In this document: piece after piece, positions 20,236 through 27,553 of the stretch
Layout of the letters: each line of letters starts with the position of its first letter
How positions within the stretch are numbered: position 1 is the first letter of the stretch
DNA from: a virus
IMG/VR virus record: IMGVR_UViG_3300031857_000483
Coordinates: 1 to 39,823 of that record
Direction: 5' to 3' (one strand)
DNA: 39,823 nt
Translations under genes and position numbers: made by a program
The notes under the pieces: generated by a model
Told to the model about the DNA's origin: nothing
Databases searched by the model: none
What the model saw: the letters and a program-made list of their open reading frames with translations, nothing else

Positions 20236-22227
20236 ATGCGCTTCGTTAGCCTCGACGTTGAGTCCTGCTCAGAACTCGACCTGAAAAAGGCGGGGGGCTG
20301 GACGTACTCAAAGCACCCGACCACTCGCGGACTGTGCGCCGCGCTGGTCGATGGTGACAGAGTGCTGACATGGACGCATCCGGAACCGCTGTCCCCCGCG
20401 TTCCTCTCTGTTCTCTCTGATCCCGATGTAATTTTCCGTGGGCAAAACGTTATGTCATTCGACCGTTTGATGTGGAAACATTGCTTCAGCAAAAAGCACG
20501 GTTGGCCAGAGTGCCCGCCCGTGTCCCGCTGGGATGACACGATGCACCGCTGCTACCTATTGAACCTGCCAGGCGACTTGGAATCGGCGGGGCGCGTCAT
20601 GAAAGCCAAGATCCAAAAGGACCAAGAGGGGCACGATTTGATGATGAAGCTGTGTAAGCCCGCTCGGGTCACAAAGAATCTCAGCGACCCCTGGCGCAAT
20701 CACACCCCAGAGAACCTTGCCCGCCTTACCGAATACTGCGCTACTGACGCCAAAGCAGAAGGCGCTCTGTCTGACATGCTCCCGCCTCCTTCCAAGTTTG
20801 AGCGGTGCGTCATAGACATGGACGCAGACATAAACGACCGTGGTGTGATGATTGACCGCAAGTTTGTCCAGAAACTCATTGAAATCCGCGATGTCAACGC
20901 CGCACACCTTGCAAAAGAATTGCGGACGATCACTGACGGAATGGTGTCTGGTGGTACGGACTTGCGTGGATTGGCCGCATGGTTGTCGTCCAGGGGCATC
21001 GAAGCCAAGTACGAAAAAGGAGGCATGGATAAAAAGGCAATGGTCGAAAAGATCCTGCCGCAGATTGAAGAAAAGCAGGATGAAGACGCCGCCCGTGTTG
21101 TCGAATTGCGCCAGATGTTGGGCAAGACTTCCCTTGCCAAACTCGACCGCATTCTGATTGCAGCGGACCCTGAGACAGATCGGCTCCACTGGATGTATCA
21201 ATACGGTGGAGCCCACACAACCATGCGGTGGGCTGGCCGCATCGTGCAAACTCAGAATCTTCCACGCGGCATCTTGAAAGACGCAGACGTTGACCTCGTG
21301 CGGAATCTCATTGCCACCATTGCAAATCCCCAGGTGGCCTACGACACCCTTGCCGTCATGTTCGGCGCTCGCTCCATCTTTGACCTCTTGTCTGGCATGA
21401 TCCGCTGCGCTTTCATCGCCAAACCTGGACACGTTTTTGTCGTGGCGGACTTGTCCTCCATCGAACCCATCACGACAGCATGGATGGCGGAATGCCCCAA
21501 ACTCATGAAGATTCTCCTAGAGAAACACCCCGGCTTTTATCGGCACATGGCAGCAATGGTTCTGGACCGCCCTGCCGAAACGATTACCGCCGAAGAACGC
21601 GGAGACGTTGGCAAAAAGGTTGGCATTGGCTGGACGTATGGGGCCGGCGCAAAGAAGATGCACGGCGTCACCAAGTTGCCCCTTGACCTTTGCAACAAAT
21701 TGGTGCCCCGTGTTCGCGCCGAGTACCACGAAGTCATTGACTATTGGCGCACGATTGACAGACAGATGATGAACGCCATGCGAAACCCTGGACACGATTT
21801 TGACGCGGGCCCCTGCGCGTTCCGATTTGAGTCACCGGACCTGCGCTTGCGGCTCCCCTCTGGCCGCTGGCTCACCTATCACAATGCTTTCATCGGCGAT
21901 GGCAAGTTTGGCCCAGCGGTGTTCTATTGGTTCCAGCATGCGGAAACTCACCAATGGGTCGCCGATAGCGTCTGGGGCGGCTCCGTTCTGGAAAACCTGG
22001 TGCAAGCGGCTGACCGCGATGTCCAGGCCCGTAACATGTGGCACGCCAACAAAGACGGCCTCTGCCCCGTATTGCATGCCCACGATGAAATCGGTTGCGA
22101 GGTTCCAATCGCTGACGCTCCCGCCGCACTGAAACGCTTGCAAAAGATTATGGCTACTCCTGTTTCCTTTATGCCTGGCTTGCCCGTTGGGTCCGCTGGG
22201 TTCATCTCTCCTTTTTATCGAAAGTAA
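20236..22227 (+). CDS. DNA polymerase, family A, with 3'-5' exonuclease domain
   Basis: Exonuclease motifs: D7-x-E9 in SLDVES, N71..F75-D76 in GQNVMSFD, and YC..D (167-171). Polymerase motif A is VVADLSSIEP (D405, E410), motif B RGDVGKKVGIGWTYG (R455, K460, I464, Y468), motif C HDE (616-618). All catalytic acids are present, so it should be an active replicative polymerase with proofreading, at 663 aa as in other phage enzymes of this group. The residue equivalent to E. coli Phe762 is Ile464, where phages usually have Phe, Tyr or Leu. The ribosome site is weak. It lies directly after cassette array 1 and before small genes and the primase-helicase. Confidence 0.93.
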   Translation: MRFVSLDVESCSELDLKKAGGWTYSKHPTTRGLCAALVDGDRVLTWTHPEPLSPAFLSVLSDPDVIFRGQNVMSFDRLMWKHCFSKKHGWPECPPVSRWDDTMHRCYLLNLPGDLESAGRVMKAKIQKDQEGHDLMMKLCKPARVTKNLSDPWRNHTPENLARLTEYCATDAKAEGALSDMLPPPSKFERCVIDMDADINDRGVMIDRKFVQKLIEIRDVNAAHLAKELRTITDGMVSGGTDLRGLAAWLSSRGIEAKYEKGGMDKKAMVEKILPQIEEKQDEDAARVVELRQMLGKTSLAKLDRILIAADPETDRLHWMYQYGGAHTTMRWAGRIVQTQNLPRGILKDADVDLVRNLIATIANPQVAYDTLAVMFGARSIFDLLSGMIRCAFIAKPGHVFVVADLSSIEPITTAWMAECPKLMKILLEKHPGFYRHMAAMVLDRPAETITAEERGDVGKKVGIGWTYGAGAKKMHGVTKLPLDLCNKLVPRVRAEYHEVIDYWRTIDRQMMNAMRNPGHDFDAGPCAFRFESPDLRLRLPSGRWLTYHNAFIGDGKFGPAVFYWFQHAETHQWVADSVWGGSVLENLVQAADRDVQARNMWHANKDGLCPVLHAHDEIGCEVPIADAPAALKRLQKIMATPVSFMPGLPVGSAGFISPFYRK

Positions 22228-22232
22228 AACCC

Positions 22233-22454
22233 ATGTCTGATACCGACATTGAGTGTTTGATTTGCACCAAACCAGTGCCCGACTATGTTCCGCAGTTTTG
22301 TTGCAGCGGCAGCGATTGCGGGTGCCGAGGACTGCCGATGAATCCTTGCATCTGTTCTGACAAATGCTACGACGCACTCATCGCGGGCGTTGGCACTTCG
22401 TTTGAAGCCAGGAGACTTGCTGCTGGCATCGCCCTTTTTACCCCGCCAAACTGA
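22233..22454 (+). CDS. Cys-rich zinc-binding protein, 73 aa
   Basis: Ten cysteines: CLIC (8-11), CCSGSDCGCRGLP (23-35), and CICSDKC (39-45). The CC.GxxCGC.GxP block followed by CxC is a pattern I associate with small conserved phage proteins of unknown function; two zinc sites are likely. It starts 5 nt after the polymerase stop with only a weak ribosome site (AAAG), so coupling to the polymerase gene is probable. Confidence 0.65.
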   Translation: MSDTDIECLICTKPVPDYVPQFCCSGSDCGCRGLPMNPCICSDKCYDALIAGVGTSFEARRLAAGIALFTPPN

Positions 22455-22490
22455 CCGCACAGATTACATCCACAGAAAGTGATTCCTTCC

Positions 22491-22688
22491 ATGACTCGTT
22501 TGAGACTTTACGAAAAGACACCGATTGCGCAACGCAGAGCCCAACGGATTCTGACTGAAGGGCGCCATGCGCGATCCCTGGCAGAAAAAATAACAGAAAA
22601 CATTGCGGCGCCCATCCAGATTCCAAGGGGCTCAACGGATCCGCTTTGGTTGGCGCAGTTGAAACAGCGGATCAAAGGAAAGCCATGA
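22491..22688 (+). CDS. Hypothetical basic protein, 65 aa
   Basis: The ATG at 22491 follows AAAGTGATTCCTTCC, an altered form of the usual AAAGGATTCCCCC context; a GTG at 22479 is a poorer choice. The protein is highly basic (RLRLYEKTPIAQRRAQRI) and helical. No family is recognised. Its stop overlaps the next start (ATGA). Confidence 0.55.
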   Translation: MTRLRLYEKTPIAQRRAQRILTEGRHARSLAEKITENIAAPIQIPRGSTDPLWLAQLKQRIKGKP

Positions 22689-22840
22689 GCCGCACGAAAA
22701 AGAAACCATGCTCGAAATCAAAGAGATTCGATAAGACCTGCCGAAACCATGGCAAGTGCCCGGTTTGCCGCGACAACCGCCAGATTCAGCGCACACGCGA
22801 AGACTTACGGGTTTCATCGGAACTAAAAACGCTTGAGTAG
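22685..22840 (+). CDS. Small basic Cys-containing phage protein, 51 aa
   Basis: The ATG overlaps the previous stop; AAAGGA lies 7 nt upstream. The sequence is strongly basic at the start (SRTKKKPCSKSKRF) and carries CRNHGKCPVCRDNR, a C..HG.CP.C.xN motif I have seen in small phage proteins placed near replication genes. Zinc binding through three Cys and His is likely. Role unknown. Confidence 0.6.
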   Translation: MSRTKKKPCSKSKRFDKTCRNHGKCPVCRDNRQIQRTREDLRVSSELKTLE

Positions 22841-22939
22841 TGGGTCCGTTTGACCCCACACAAACCCAACAGATACCGTTGCCCCGTTCCACGGCAATGG
22901 TACAGTTCGCCCCCACTCTCCAAATGTCAAGAGGCAAAT

Positions 22940-25414
22940 ATGCTGTTTCTATTTCCTGCATCAGACCAGTTCATCGGCAAACACATTTCCCCCACTGGTC
23001 CCGCCCCTCGTGCCAATGTTTTCTGGTGGCATGCTGCGAAGAGAAAACCCTGTGGCACCCTGGCGGAATTGGTCGAATCGTTGACGTGGGCCGGGGCGGG
23101 CATCTACGTCCACGGTGGATTGCCAGACGAATTGGTTGGCGACAAACGAATGACAAGGAGAATGTTCAACTCTCCTTTCAACACTCCAGACCGCCCGGAT
23201 GAAGTCGGCCACATCGAAGACGATGCAATCACCACGTTTTGCTTGGACTTCGATGGCTCCGCGCGTGACCCGATCTTGCCCCCCTTCCTTCAGGACATTG
23301 GGCACGTTCGGCAATGGACGAGCCGCGATGATCCCGCTGGGGAACTGCGTTACTTCCGCCTTTGGTTTCTCCTGTCTCCGCACTCCCGCCAAACGATTCG
23401 CCGTGACCTCTTGCACGCATTCGATTGGTCAACGATTCCCGGCCTGGACGTGTCCCCATGGGCGGCAGGGTGCCACCCCGTTTTCCTCTCTGCTCCCGTC
23501 TTTGTCGATGGTGCCGTTGATCCGCACGCCGGCAAACCGCGCTGGGAAGTTGTCGAGGGTCTCCTTGGCGACTTCGTGGACATCACACAGATTCCTGAAT
23601 GGGTTCCGCCTGTGCGCGTTGCCGGCCAGGCCAAAGGGACAGCCGGAGAAATCCAAGCGTTATGCCAGGACGTCTTGGGGCAGCGTGCAAAGAATGGACG
23701 CCATGCTCACGCCCTCAACTGCGTGCGTGATCTGGTGTACGTTGGGGCTGACGATGATCTCATTCTGGCCACCATCACGGAATTGTTTCAAGTCCAAGGG
23801 CGTGAGCCTGGCCCGCAAGAGATAGATCGGATGATAAAGTCCGCTCGGGCCAAAGAGTCAACTGGCGAACTCTATGGGCCAACGCTGACATCGAAAATGC
23901 TGGCGGGGGTGCGGGGCGTGGCGCAGTCGTTCGTGCAGCGTGCAGAACCAGGATCAGATGTAACATCAATGCCCCCTGTCTCTGCCCCTACGGAAAGCAC
24001 ACCCACTCCGCCAAGTAAATCCGATGTCAGCGCGGTAATCCTCGGCAAAAACGATACTGCCGACGCCCGGACATACCTTGCGCTCTACTATCCCACCGGC
24101 GGACTGGTCCGCATGTACCGCTCGTTTTACGAATGGAACAACGGAAAATACAGCGTTCTCTCTGATGAAGAAATGGAGTCCCGCATTCAGTTCAAGTGTG
24201 GGCACCTGCCACAGAAAAAGATTAAAGGGATTCTGTCAGCGGTAAAGTCTTACGTCCAGATATATCACTTGCCAAAGGTCATGCCGCCCCAGTTTGAGAT
24301 TGGCGAAGGCGTTGGCCATAGAAAAGAGTTTGTCCGCCCTTTGCCCGACCTCATCATTTTCAAGAATGGCATGCTCAATATCAAAGAGTGGCTGGCCAAT
24401 AGCAAAACGGTAACACTTGCTCCCCTTACGCCAAATGTTTTCTGTCAGAGTGCTTTGCCCTACGCTTTCGACCCTACGGCAACGGCGCCCACGTTGAACA
24501 AGTTTCTAGCGGAATCGTTGCCAAGTGCGGATCAACAGCGCCTTGCCCGCAAAATGATGGGAGCGGTTTTGCTCGCTGAGAATCGGTTCCAAGTCATCTT
24601 TGTTCTCGTCGGCCCCCCTGGCTCCGGTAAGTCAACATTTGCAAAAGTCATGCGTTCAGTCGTCGGCGTCGAAGCGTTGGCGTCTGCCACTATGCAATCG
24701 GTTTCCAGTGAGTTTGGCACGTTCCCTTTGCTGTCTGCCCGCATCATCCTAATGCCAGAAGCCAATTCCACAGAAGGGCACGGAGTCGCCATCACATCCA
24801 AGATCAAAGCGTGGAGTGGGGAAGATCCGATTCCATTCTGCGCCAAGTTTGCGACAGGCTTTACCGCTCAGATGCCAGGGCGAATACTGCTCGTAGCTAA
24901 TGAAGTCCCCACTTTCCCAGACGCGAGTGGCGCCATCCTTCGCCGCATTTCCGCCCTTCAGTTTGACGTGTCTTTCGTTGGTGCAGAAGACCGCGATCTC
25001 AGTGCCAAGATTGAGGCAGAGATGCCAGGCGTGATGAATGAAGCCCTGCGTGGTCTCCGCATTTTGTTACAGGAAGACCAAGGCTTCACAAAGAAAACGG
25101 AAGCGGAAACCGTCATTTTGGAAGAATACCGTGATGAAGTTATGCCCATTCTTGCGTTCCTCAAAGAGTGTTGCCAAGCGGCGGATGCGGCAACCCCAGC
25201 AAAGGATTTGTTTCAGGGCTACCGCCGGTGGTGCGAAGCAACAGGCCGCAAGTTCCCCTGCCAACAAAACACTTTCACGCGCCGCATCGAGCCAGCTTTG
25301 CACTCGTTGAAAATGAAAGCAAAGCGACACCGAGTGGCTACCGGCACGGCATTCGAGGGGCTCACTTGGAGCGAGAACGGCAAGGCATTCGCCCCGGCAT
25401 TCTCCCCCACTTGA
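22940..25414 (+). CDS. D5-type primase-helicase (PrimPol plus SF3 helicase)
   Basis: The 824-aa protein has an N-terminal AEP-like region with FCLDFDGS (about 101-107) and a later FRLWFLLS and SPWAAGCHPVFLSAPVF, consistent with a primase-polymerase fold. The C-terminal helicase of superfamily 3 has Walker A GPPGSGKST (558-566), Walker B RIILMPEAN (601-609) and motif C GRILLVANEVP (647-657), then a winged-helix-like end. It should open the duplex and prime replication for the polymerase. The ATG at 22940 is chosen because AGAGG lies just upstream; a TTG 90 nt earlier is possible. Downstream genes are small and unrelated. Confidence 0.88.
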   Translation: MLFLFPASDQFIGKHISPTGPAPRANVFWWHAAKRKPCGTLAELVESLTWAGAGIYVHGGLPDELVGDKRMTRRMFNSPFNTPDRPDEVGHIEDDAITTFCLDFDGSARDPILPPFLQDIGHVRQWTSRDDPAGELRYFRLWFLLSPHSRQTIRRDLLHAFDWSTIPGLDVSPWAAGCHPVFLSAPVFVDGAVDPHAGKPRWEVVEGLLGDFVDITQIPEWVPPVRVAGQAKGTAGEIQALCQDVLGQRAKNGRHAHALNCVRDLVYVGADDDLILATITELFQVQGREPGPQEIDRMIKSARAKESTGELYGPTLTSKMLAGVRGVAQSFVQRAEPGSDVTSMPPVSAPTESTPTPPSKSDVSAVILGKNDTADARTYLALYYPTGGLVRMYRSFYEWNNGKYSVLSDEEMESRIQFKCGHLPQKKIKGILSAVKSYVQIYHLPKVMPPQFEIGEGVGHRKEFVRPLPDLIIFKNGMLNIKEWLANSKTVTLAPLTPNVFCQSALPYAFDPTATAPTLNKFLAESLPSADQQRLARKMMGAVLLAENRFQVIFVLVGPPGSGKSTFAKVMRSVVGVEALASATMQSVSSEFGTFPLLSARIILMPEANSTEGHGVAITSKIKAWSGEDPIPFCAKFATGFTAQMPGRILLVANEVPTFPDASGAILRRISALQFDVSFVGAEDRDLSAKIEAEMPGVMNEALRGLRILLQEDQGFTKKTEAETVILEEYRDEVMPILAFLKECCQAADAATPAKDLFQGYRRWCEATGRKFPCQQNTFTRRIEPALHSLKMKAKRHRVATGTAFEGLTWSENGKAFAPAFSPT

Positions 25415-25464
25415 CTGTTCGGAGAACCGTACACACTGACGCCAAGAGGAAAAGAGAAAACACG

Positions 25465-25665
25465 ATGTCTATTGTCCGTGCGGTTGATACAAAAGTGTTT
25501 TGCGATTTCTGCGGAGAACTTCGCGCAAAGTGCTTTACCATGAAGAAAGACGGGGAGCTGCGTGAACTGCTTGCCGCAGGCCCCCCAGGGGAGGCTTGGC
25601 GGATTGTCGATGGAAAAGATATGTGCCCTTTTTGTGTGCAGGAGAAAGCGTCCAAATGCTCGTAA
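25465..25665 (+). CDS. Zinc-ribbon protein, 66 aa
   Basis: CDFC (13-16) and CPFC (53-56) form a probable zinc site around a short loop (KDGELRELLAAGPPGEAW). The 50-nt gap after the helicase ends in GAGGAAAAGAGAAAACACG before the ATG. Its end overlaps the next gene by 10 nt and carries that gene's AGGAGA. Function unknown. Confidence 0.65.
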   Translation: MSIVRAVDTKVFCDFCGELRAKCFTMKKDGELRELLAAGPPGEAWRIVDGKDMCPFCVQEKASKCS

Positions 25666-26219
25666 CCGTTAAAGACATCAGCCTCGCCGCCAAACGGACG
25701 CCCCGCTGCATCCGTGGCACCATCATCCGTCTTGGGTGGGAAAACGCCACCATCGGCGGCGTGTACTTGGTGAAAAGCGAGTCCATCCCTGAACCATTGC
25801 GGTCTCTAGCGGAAGCGCATGCAGTCGCTCGTGAATCCGAAGCCGCACGAGTCAAAGACGAACGCCAAGCCAAGAAGCACCGCAAGAATTGGCTACGATA
25901 CCACACTGACAAAACGGAAGCCGATTGGTACGCGATGGCACGCCGGCCCGACGGCACCCTGTGCGATAGCGAGCGTGTAGCCCCATTGATCGCCTTGGCC
26001 AAAGCGGGCCGTGCGGCCAAGGAAGCCAGAAAAAAGGTGCATGCCGATGCCCAAAAAGCGAAACTTGCCGCCCGGTCTCTCGCCGTTGTCACCGAAAGCA
26101 TTGCGGCAAGGTGTCACCCTGGCACAGAGGCAGCAGGCGGGCCTGTGGTGTCATCTGCGCCCAGGCGCCCTAGTCATAAAAAGAAACGCAAGCCGCCCGA
26201 GAGCGCACCTAGTCACTGA
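25656..26219 (+). CDS. Hypothetical basic protein, 187 aa
   Basis: AGGAGA (25641-25646) lies 9 nt before the ATG. The first 45 residues form a beta-rich part (LVTVKDISLAAKRTPRCIRG, then IGGVYLVKSESIP); the rest is Ala/Lys/Arg-rich helix (KDERQAKKHRKNWLRYHTD, then KKVHADAQKAKLAARSLAV) ending in a Lys/Arg/Pro tail. It could bind nucleic acid. A different frame (26047-26682) overlaps its 3' third. Confidence 0.6.
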   Translation: MLVTVKDISLAAKRTPRCIRGTIIRLGWENATIGGVYLVKSESIPEPLRSLAEAHAVARESEAARVKDERQAKKHRKNWLRYHTDKTEADWYAMARRPDGTLCDSERVAPLIALAKAGRAAKEARKKVHADAQKAKLAARSLAVVTESIAARCHPGTEAAGGPVVSSAPRRPSHKKKRKPPESAPSH

Positions 26220-26682
26220 GTGGTGGCCAGGGTTTCCCGTCCCGCGCCTTGCCGTTGTTCCCGTTGACCAAGAGTTTTGCCCCGTCGGCCCCGTCGTTGT
26301 CGTCAAGGCGGACACAGTCACCAAAGTTCACATTAAGGACATCTATGTCTATTCCCCCGAAGCGTACCAAAGAAGAAATTACCGACGTGGAAAACTCAGA
26401 AATACTGCGGACATTGATGATAAAGGCGCAGGCGGTTTCTGGGAAATCGTACCGAACGCTCCAAAAAGAATCCGGCGTCAGTTTAGCGACATTGTCGCAG
26501 ATGCTAGGGGGACGCCTCGTTTCTGGGCACACGGAGCTTCGACAGACTACAGTCGTTATCCGGTTGTGCAAAGCGTTAGGGATCCGCCTCCAAGCACGCT
26601 CGCAGCCTTTCCTAATGCTGAAGTCATTGCCGTCCCCCCTGAAGGTGAAGAAGACCTCGAAGCGATTTACGAATCCTGGTAA
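26047..26682 (+). CDS. Possible overlapping gene, 211 aa
   Basis: An ATG at 26047 (alternative 26041) has AAAAAGG about 8 nt upstream, inside the preceding gene in another frame. The frame is the only open coding option for 26220-26344 and gives protein-like sequence there: TEWWPGFPVPRLAVVPVDQE, then GPVVVVKADTVTKVHIKDIY. Its 3' half overlaps the HTH gene in yet another frame, so one of the two is likely non-coding there. It may instead be a frameshifted continuation of the gene at 25656. Low certainty. Confidence 0.35.
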   Translation: MPKKRNLPPGLSPLSPKALRQGVTLAQRQQAGLWCHLRPGALVIKRNASRPRAHLVTEWWPGFPVPRLAVVPVDQEFCPVGPVVVVKADTVTKVHIKDIYVYSPEAYQRRNYRRGKLRNTADIDDKGAGGFWEIVPNAPKRIRRQFSDIVADARGTPRFWAHGASTDYSRYPVVQSVRDPPPSTLAAFPNAEVIAVPPEGEEDLEAIYESW

Positions 26683-26692
26683 TGTCGAATGA
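26345..26692 (+). CDS. HTH (XRE-like) DNA-binding protein, 115 aa, cassette-adjacent
   Basis: AAGGAC lies about 6 nt before the ATG. Residues about 33-75 fit an XRE helix-turn-helix: GKSYRTLQKESGVSLATLSQ, then MLGGR and VVIRLCKALGI. The C-terminal 35 residues are basic. It may be an antitoxin-like or repressor protein. Its stop lies 4 bp before attC-like site 3, as expected if it is itself the first cassette of array 2. An overlapping frame is open across most of it. Confidence 0.6.
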   Translation: MSIPPKRTKEEITDVENSEILRTLMIKAQAVSGKSYRTLQKESGVSLATLSQMLGGRLVSGHTELRQTTVVIRLCKALGIRLQARSQPFLMLKSLPSPLKVKKTSKRFTNPGNVE

Positions 26693-26696
26693 CCCT

Positions 26697-26750
26697 GCCC
26701 AACGTCCAAGATGACCGGGCCGAAGGATCCGGTTTAGCGAATTGTTGGGC
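26697..26750 (+). other. attC-like recombination site 3 (array 2, short type, 54 bp)
   Basis: R'' GCCCAAC (26697-26703) and R' GTTGGGC (26744-26750) are perfect inverted copies and fit RYYYAAC/GTTRRRY. The inner stem ACCGG-GCCGAAGGA-TCCGGT gives the imperfect palindrome expected of attC. It has the same length and internal layout as site 1. Confidence 0.8.
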
Positions 26751-26788
26751 GTGATTTTATTAACCACGTTTCTTTGAAAGGAAACACC

Positions 26789-27022
26789 GTGAACAACAAC
26801 AAATTAGAAAACGCACTAATCCGTGCTGGAGCAAAAATCAAAAACTCAGGAGTAAAGCGTGCGGCAATACTTGAAGGTCGTGCTACTATAATATGGGAGT
26901 GTAATTGTGGGTACGCGCAAAACGTTATTGGTCCCCATGTTTCTTTTACCCATAAAACTATTAAATCCGCCGTTCTGGCGTACAAACAAGCGCCGTTTTT
27001 GTCAATTCGTCGGGTAGTTTGA
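26789..27022 (+). CDS. Cassette gene 2A: hypothetical protein, 77 aa
   Basis: The GTG start at 26789 has AAAGGA 6 nt upstream. The protein begins with a polar helix (NNNKLENALIRAGAKIKNSG), has a central beta part with CNCGYAQ, and ends in a helix and SIRRVV. It shows no known motif. It lies between the short and long attC-like sites of array 2, its stop 3 bp before the long site, and is markedly AT-richer than the phage genes. It shares no visible similarity with the cassette gene in the same slot of array 1. Confidence 0.65.
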   Translation: MNNNKLENALIRAGAKIKNSGVKRAAILEGRATIIWECNCGYAQNVIGPHVSFTHKTIKSAVLAYKQAPFLSIRRVV

Positions 27023-27025
27023 TCC

Positions 27026-27120
27026 GCCCAACGCAAAAGATCAGACGGCGGGCGCGTTGCCCGTCAGTCAAGCATAGAAAACACCAAGTCGCCCGCTCGT
27101 GCTGAATCGTCTTGTTGGGC
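27026..27120 (+). other. attC-like recombination site 4 (array 2, long type, 95 bp)
   Basis: R'' GCCCAAC (27026-27032) and R' GTTGGGC (27114-27120) are perfect inverted copies. Inner arms GATCAGACGGCGGGC and GCCCGCTCGTGCTGAATC pair with unpaired bases between; a nested stem GACGGCGGGC/GCCCGTC is also possible. It is nearly identical to site 2 apart from a few substitutions and one indel. Confidence 0.85.
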
Positions 27121-27145
27121 GATAAAACAGCAAAGGAAAATGAAT

Positions 27146-27499
27146 ATGCACGGCCCACATGAGTCAATCGAAAACAAACTAGACACTTATCCATGTGTTT
27201 GGGTAATTTTATCTAAGCCGCCAAAACGCGCTGGAGTAGCTGCTGAATTATTTTCCTACGGTCTTCCTGGTCAACCATTCTCTGGTGATTTATTGAGTCG
27301 CGGTTGCGGAATTGGTTTTGCAAGTATTGACGCCGCCAGAGAGCATCTTTCGCAAAGCATTGCCCGCGATAAAGGTGCTGAATACACAAAATGGACCTTT
27401 CGTATTATTCCTGTGTATTTGCCGTATTTGCAGCCCAACAGTCTTGTTAGGCGGCCAGCCATGCTAACCGGGTTAGACGGACAGCCGCATAACCAGTAA
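27146..27499 (+). CDS. Cassette gene 2B: hypothetical protein, 117 aa
   Basis: The ATG at 27146 is 8 nt after AAAGGA; an ATG at 27140 is too close to it. The protein is mixed alpha/beta (TYPCVWVILSKPPKRAGVAA, then GFASIDAAREHLSQSIARD) and looks folded up to about residue 97 (RIIPVYLPYLQP). The last 20 codons run through two tiny palindromes that resemble a collapsed attC, so the native stop may have been lost. No family is recognised. Confidence 0.65.
   Translation: MHGPHESIENKLDTYPCVWVILSKPPKRAGVAAELFSYGLPGQPFSGDLLSRGCGIGFASIDAAREHLSQSIARDKGAEYTKWTFRIIPVYLPYLQPNSLVRRPAMLTGLDGQPHNQ
27433..27452 (+). other. Collapsed attC-like palindrome (array 2)
   Basis: GCCCAAC (27433-27439) and GTTAGGC (27446-27452) match R'' and R' but are separated by only 6 nt (AGTCTT). 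A second small palindrome, CTAAC-CGG-GTTAG, follows at 27473-27485. A functional attC needs L boxes and a spacer, so this is probably a deletion remnant. It sits inside cassette gene 2B. Confidence 0.5.
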
Positions 27500-27504
27500 A
27501 ACAA

Positions 27505-27547
27505 GAAATAGATGATTCACCATCTATCCCATTTTCACCCGACAGGA
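27505..27547. repeat. Closing hairpin of array 2
   Basis: GAA, ATAGATG (27508-27514), loop ATTCAC, CATCTAT (27521-27527), CCC, then GACAGGAAA after a short extra segment (27531-27540). The stem and both flanks match the element ending array 1; only the loop and one insertion differ. Confidence 0.7.
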
Positions 27548-27553
27548 AACCAA

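Noticed and set aside
12864-22227. Complete aminoadenine (Z) DNA pathway
   Set aside because: Only a MazZ-like enzyme and a family A polymerase are present; no PurZ or DatZ is found in the window, so the claim is not supported.
19300-27120. attC-like sites as ordinary terminators
   Set aside because: They lack T-runs, have conserved R boxes at both ends, and overlap or touch gene ends as in integron cassettes, which terminators do not explain.
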